Part shown: positions 24,994-26,756 of the stretch, in pieces | Position numbering within the stretch: the first letter of the stretch is position 1 | How the letters are laid out: the number at the start of each line of letters is the position of its first letter | Notes under the pieces: model-generated | What the model was told of the DNA's origin: nothing | Database searches by the model: none | The model's input: the letters and a program-made list of their open reading frames with translations, nothing else | Assembly: GCA_024233625.1 (NCBI GenBank) | Contig: JACKPJ010000016.1 | Coordinates: 1-26,756, forward strand | Source: Deltaproteobacteria bacterium | Lineage (GTDB): Bacteria; UBA10199; DSSB01 | Direction of reading: 5' to 3' | DNA: 26,756 nucleotides | Made by a program: the position numbers and the translations under genes

Positions 24994-26614
24994 GAGATAT
25001 TCTATCTGCCGTATCAATTATACTTTTTCTATCTCTAGAGGATATAATTCCCTCTACGAAAGCCTCTCTTAATAGATTTTGCACTAAAGTTTGCTCGAGC
25101 ATGTTTAAAGAATTATTCTCCAAAGATTTAGACATTTGTATTTTAGCGTCATCTGTTAACTTACCCGTGGACTTATCGTAAAGATTATCTTCCTCAATTT
25201 TTGCTAAGGCATGTTTAAACTTACTTTCAGAAAATAGGGAATCTGATAAAAATTTTTTAAGAGCTCCCCCTACTCTTGAACTTATTGAACTTGCTATAGG
25301 AATTTTTTTTAAGCCATACTCAAAAGCAAGATCTACAGAAAAGCTAAGCAGTTCTTGATTTTTTTTCAAGTTATCATCATAAAATTCATAATTTTGCGAA
25401 ATTGCTTCATCAGTACCTGCTGATAATAAAGCAAGTCTCATTGCAGGTTCAAAATATTCATTTTGTTTTGTTCCTCGTGCTTGATTAATCCTTAATTTCA
25501 AATCATATGCATAATTGGTTATTTTTTTTTGCAGCTGTGTTCTTTTTTCATAATTTAGATTAAAAGCTGTCAATCTATATAGAGTTCCTTGATGCTTTGA
25601 GTTAACATTATATTTTTGCCATTCAGGTCTAGATGGAATACCTGCCTTATCCCGATCATACCTAGTCAATTCATCTAATATAGGACCGCTTTGCTTAGTC
25701 ATTAACTCACCGAGAGCATTAACACGGTCTGTATTATTATCGATATTACCCCCATACTGAGTCACTGCTTCAAAAAGTTGAGGGCTTTCTGCTGCAACAC
25801 GTGCTAAACCGACGCTAAGCTCTTTCCCTTCTTCATTTTCGCTATTTGCTGAAGCCGAAAAAATATTACTGATACTATCAATGGATGAATCAGCAAAAAT
25901 ATTTGCTCCATTCAAATGTAGAATAAAACCTGTTGCTGCAATTTTTTGATAAGGATTGGCCTCTATCGATTTTAGATAAGATTTTTTTATATTTTTAGGA
26001 AAATTTTTTTGAAACTTTTTAGACTCTGGCCCTGATGAAGATTTGATCCAATCTAAAAATTGAATTCTCTTATTAACGTCAGCTTCCCACCTTTTTCCAT
26101 TAAAATCAAAATCAGCAGGTTGAGGTGGACTAATATATTTATCGAGATATTTAGAATCTTGGTTATAAGCCGCAGCAAAGCCTTCTCCAATAAGCTTGCT
26201 TTGATCAACATTAATCTCACCGTTTTGAATCGCTTGCTGAATATTTGAAAAACTCAACCACGAATCAGCCGCTCCCTCATCCTGTTTTAAAACCTCTGTG
26301 ATCAATTTATTTTCATACTCAGAATCTTTTCCCTCAATTTTTTGGACAAATGCTTCAAAGCGTTTTTGATAATCGTCCTCTCCAGTTTGACGGCCAACTT
26401 TCAAAATCTCTCCAGCTTCAAACTTTGCAACTGAATCAAGTATTTCCTGGCGATGTTCTTGATAATTTTTCTTTCGGTCTTCAAGTACAGTCAGCAACTC
26501 TTGAGGAGTATATCTTTGAAAGGCAGGGGCTTGAGGGAGTGTTTTTTCGGCAATCTCATTGCCGCTTTGAGAGCCACTTTTTACGAAAAGTTTACCCGTA
26601 ACAGGTTTAACCAT
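24983..26614 (-). CDS. Large variable-tail protein, copy B (possible effector)
   Basis: 543 residues from the ATG at 26614 with a good GGAGG 7 nt upstream; an ATG at 26626 would overlap that site and add four residues. Residues 1-321 (longer numbering) differ from copy A at about 24 positions; from ILDELT onward the proteins diverge and only scattered identities remain. The tail contains an amphipathic stretch KKIPIASSISSRVGGALKKF corresponding to that in copy A, so the fold is probably kept while the surface changes. No signal peptide, cysteine-poor, helical. It overlaps the small gene by 11 nt. Function unknown; a secreted or intracellular effector with exchangeable tail specificity is inferred from layout. 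Confidence 0.8.
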   Translation of the reverse strand: MVKPVTGKLFVKSGSQSGNEIAEKTLPQAPAFQRYTPQELLTVLEDRKKNYQEHRQEILDSVAKFEAGEILKVGRQTGEDDYQKRFEAFVQKIEGKDSEYENKLITEVLKQDEGAADSWLSFSNIQQAIQNGEINVDQSKLIGEGFAAAYNQDSKYLDKYISPPQPADFDFNGKRWEADVNKRIQFLDWIKSSSGPESKKFQKNFPKNIKKSYLKSIEANPYQKIAATGFILHLNGANIFADSSIDSISNIFSASANSENEEGKELSVGLARVAAESPQLFEAVTQYGGNIDNNTDRVNALGELMTKQSGPILDELTRYDRDKAGIPSRPEWQKYNVNSKHQGTLYRLTAFNLNYEKRTQLQKKITNYAYDLKLRINQARGTKQNEYFEPAMRLALLSAGTDEAISQNYEFYDDNLKKNQELLSFSVDLAFEYGLKKIPIASSISSRVGGALKKFLSDSLFSESKFKHALAKIEEDNLYDKSTGKLTDDAKIQMSKSLENNSLNMLEQTLVQNLLREAFVEGIISSRDRKSIIDTADRISHER

Positions 26615-26626
26615 GACATCCTCCAT

Positions 26627-26756
26627 TATTTAAACAAACAAAAAAAATTTTGCTTGTTTTTACACCCTGTCACGATCAATTTTTGATAAACAAAAAATTA
26701 AAATTTTAAACTAACCACTCAAACTAACATCATTTGGATAAGGTAAAAGAAAGGTC
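26627..26756 (-). promoter_or_regulatory. Conserved leader of cassette B with octamer direct repeat
   Basis: Matches 24021-24152 almost base for base except for 26650-26670. AAACTAAC occurs at 26708-26715 and 26721-26728, again 13 bp apart. Conservation of this spacing in both copies supports a common regulator, though a recent duplication alone would also preserve it. Confidence 0.45.

Larger units (their letters stand above)
24188..26756. repeat. Tandem duplication, copy B (reaches window edge)
   Basis: Second copy of the unit at 21578-24152. It begins with the antiporter-end scar and runs to the right edge of the window still matching copy A (GGATAAGGTAAAAGAAA). The true boundary and any further copies lie outside the window. 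Confidence 0.85.

Overview
The window looks like chromosomal DNA from an AT-rich Gram-negative bacterium. It has a MoxR/Bat VWA locus, a Kup potassium transporter, two proton antiporters and DnaJ/DnaK, and the spacing and ribosome-binding sites are bacterial. The mix would fit a deltaproteobacteria-like lineage, but no rRNA or other marker here settles the taxonomy.

Left part (1-5169, all minus strand): a tightly packed operon reads moxR-like AAA+ ATPase, DUF58 protein, DUF4381-like membrane protein, batA, batB, batC. batC runs off the left edge. Most junctions overlap or abut. This is the known MoxR-VWA envelope/stress module.

Middle part (5170-10109): an AT-richer accessory stretch. It holds a gene fusing a DUF1016-N-like module to a staphylococcal-nuclease-like domain, preceded by three copies of the 9-mer TGTCSGACA and followed directly by a three-copy direct repeat. 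Then come a RAYT-type (Y1/HUH) transposase, a small two-helix membrane protein, the remnant of a DUF4143-type ATPase gene, a palindromic intergenic element, and a SIR2-like DUF4917 protein that could be a defence gene.

Right-centre (10110-21608): a large unrecognised protein with a glycine/alanine-rich hydrophobic segment, a cation:proton antiporter immediately followed by kup, dnaJ (minus), a small acidic unknown protein, dnaK with a promoter containing an operator-like palindrome and a good terminator, and an antiporter fused to a TrkA-N domain.

Right end (21578-26756): the most unusual part. A two-gene cassette of about 2.6 kb is present as two tandem copies. Each has a large soluble protein and a small membrane-anchored protein. 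The large proteins are about 92% identical over the first 321 residues and then diverge abruptly. The small proteins look homologous to the C-terminal half of the large ones, but carry an N-terminal membrane anchor and lack an internal stretch of about 70-80 residues. The duplication carried along the last codons of the upstream antiporter gene as a scar, and may continue beyond the window. This has the layout of a diversifying effector/partner (possibly toxin/immunity) system. The function is inferred from layout only; no known family was recognised.
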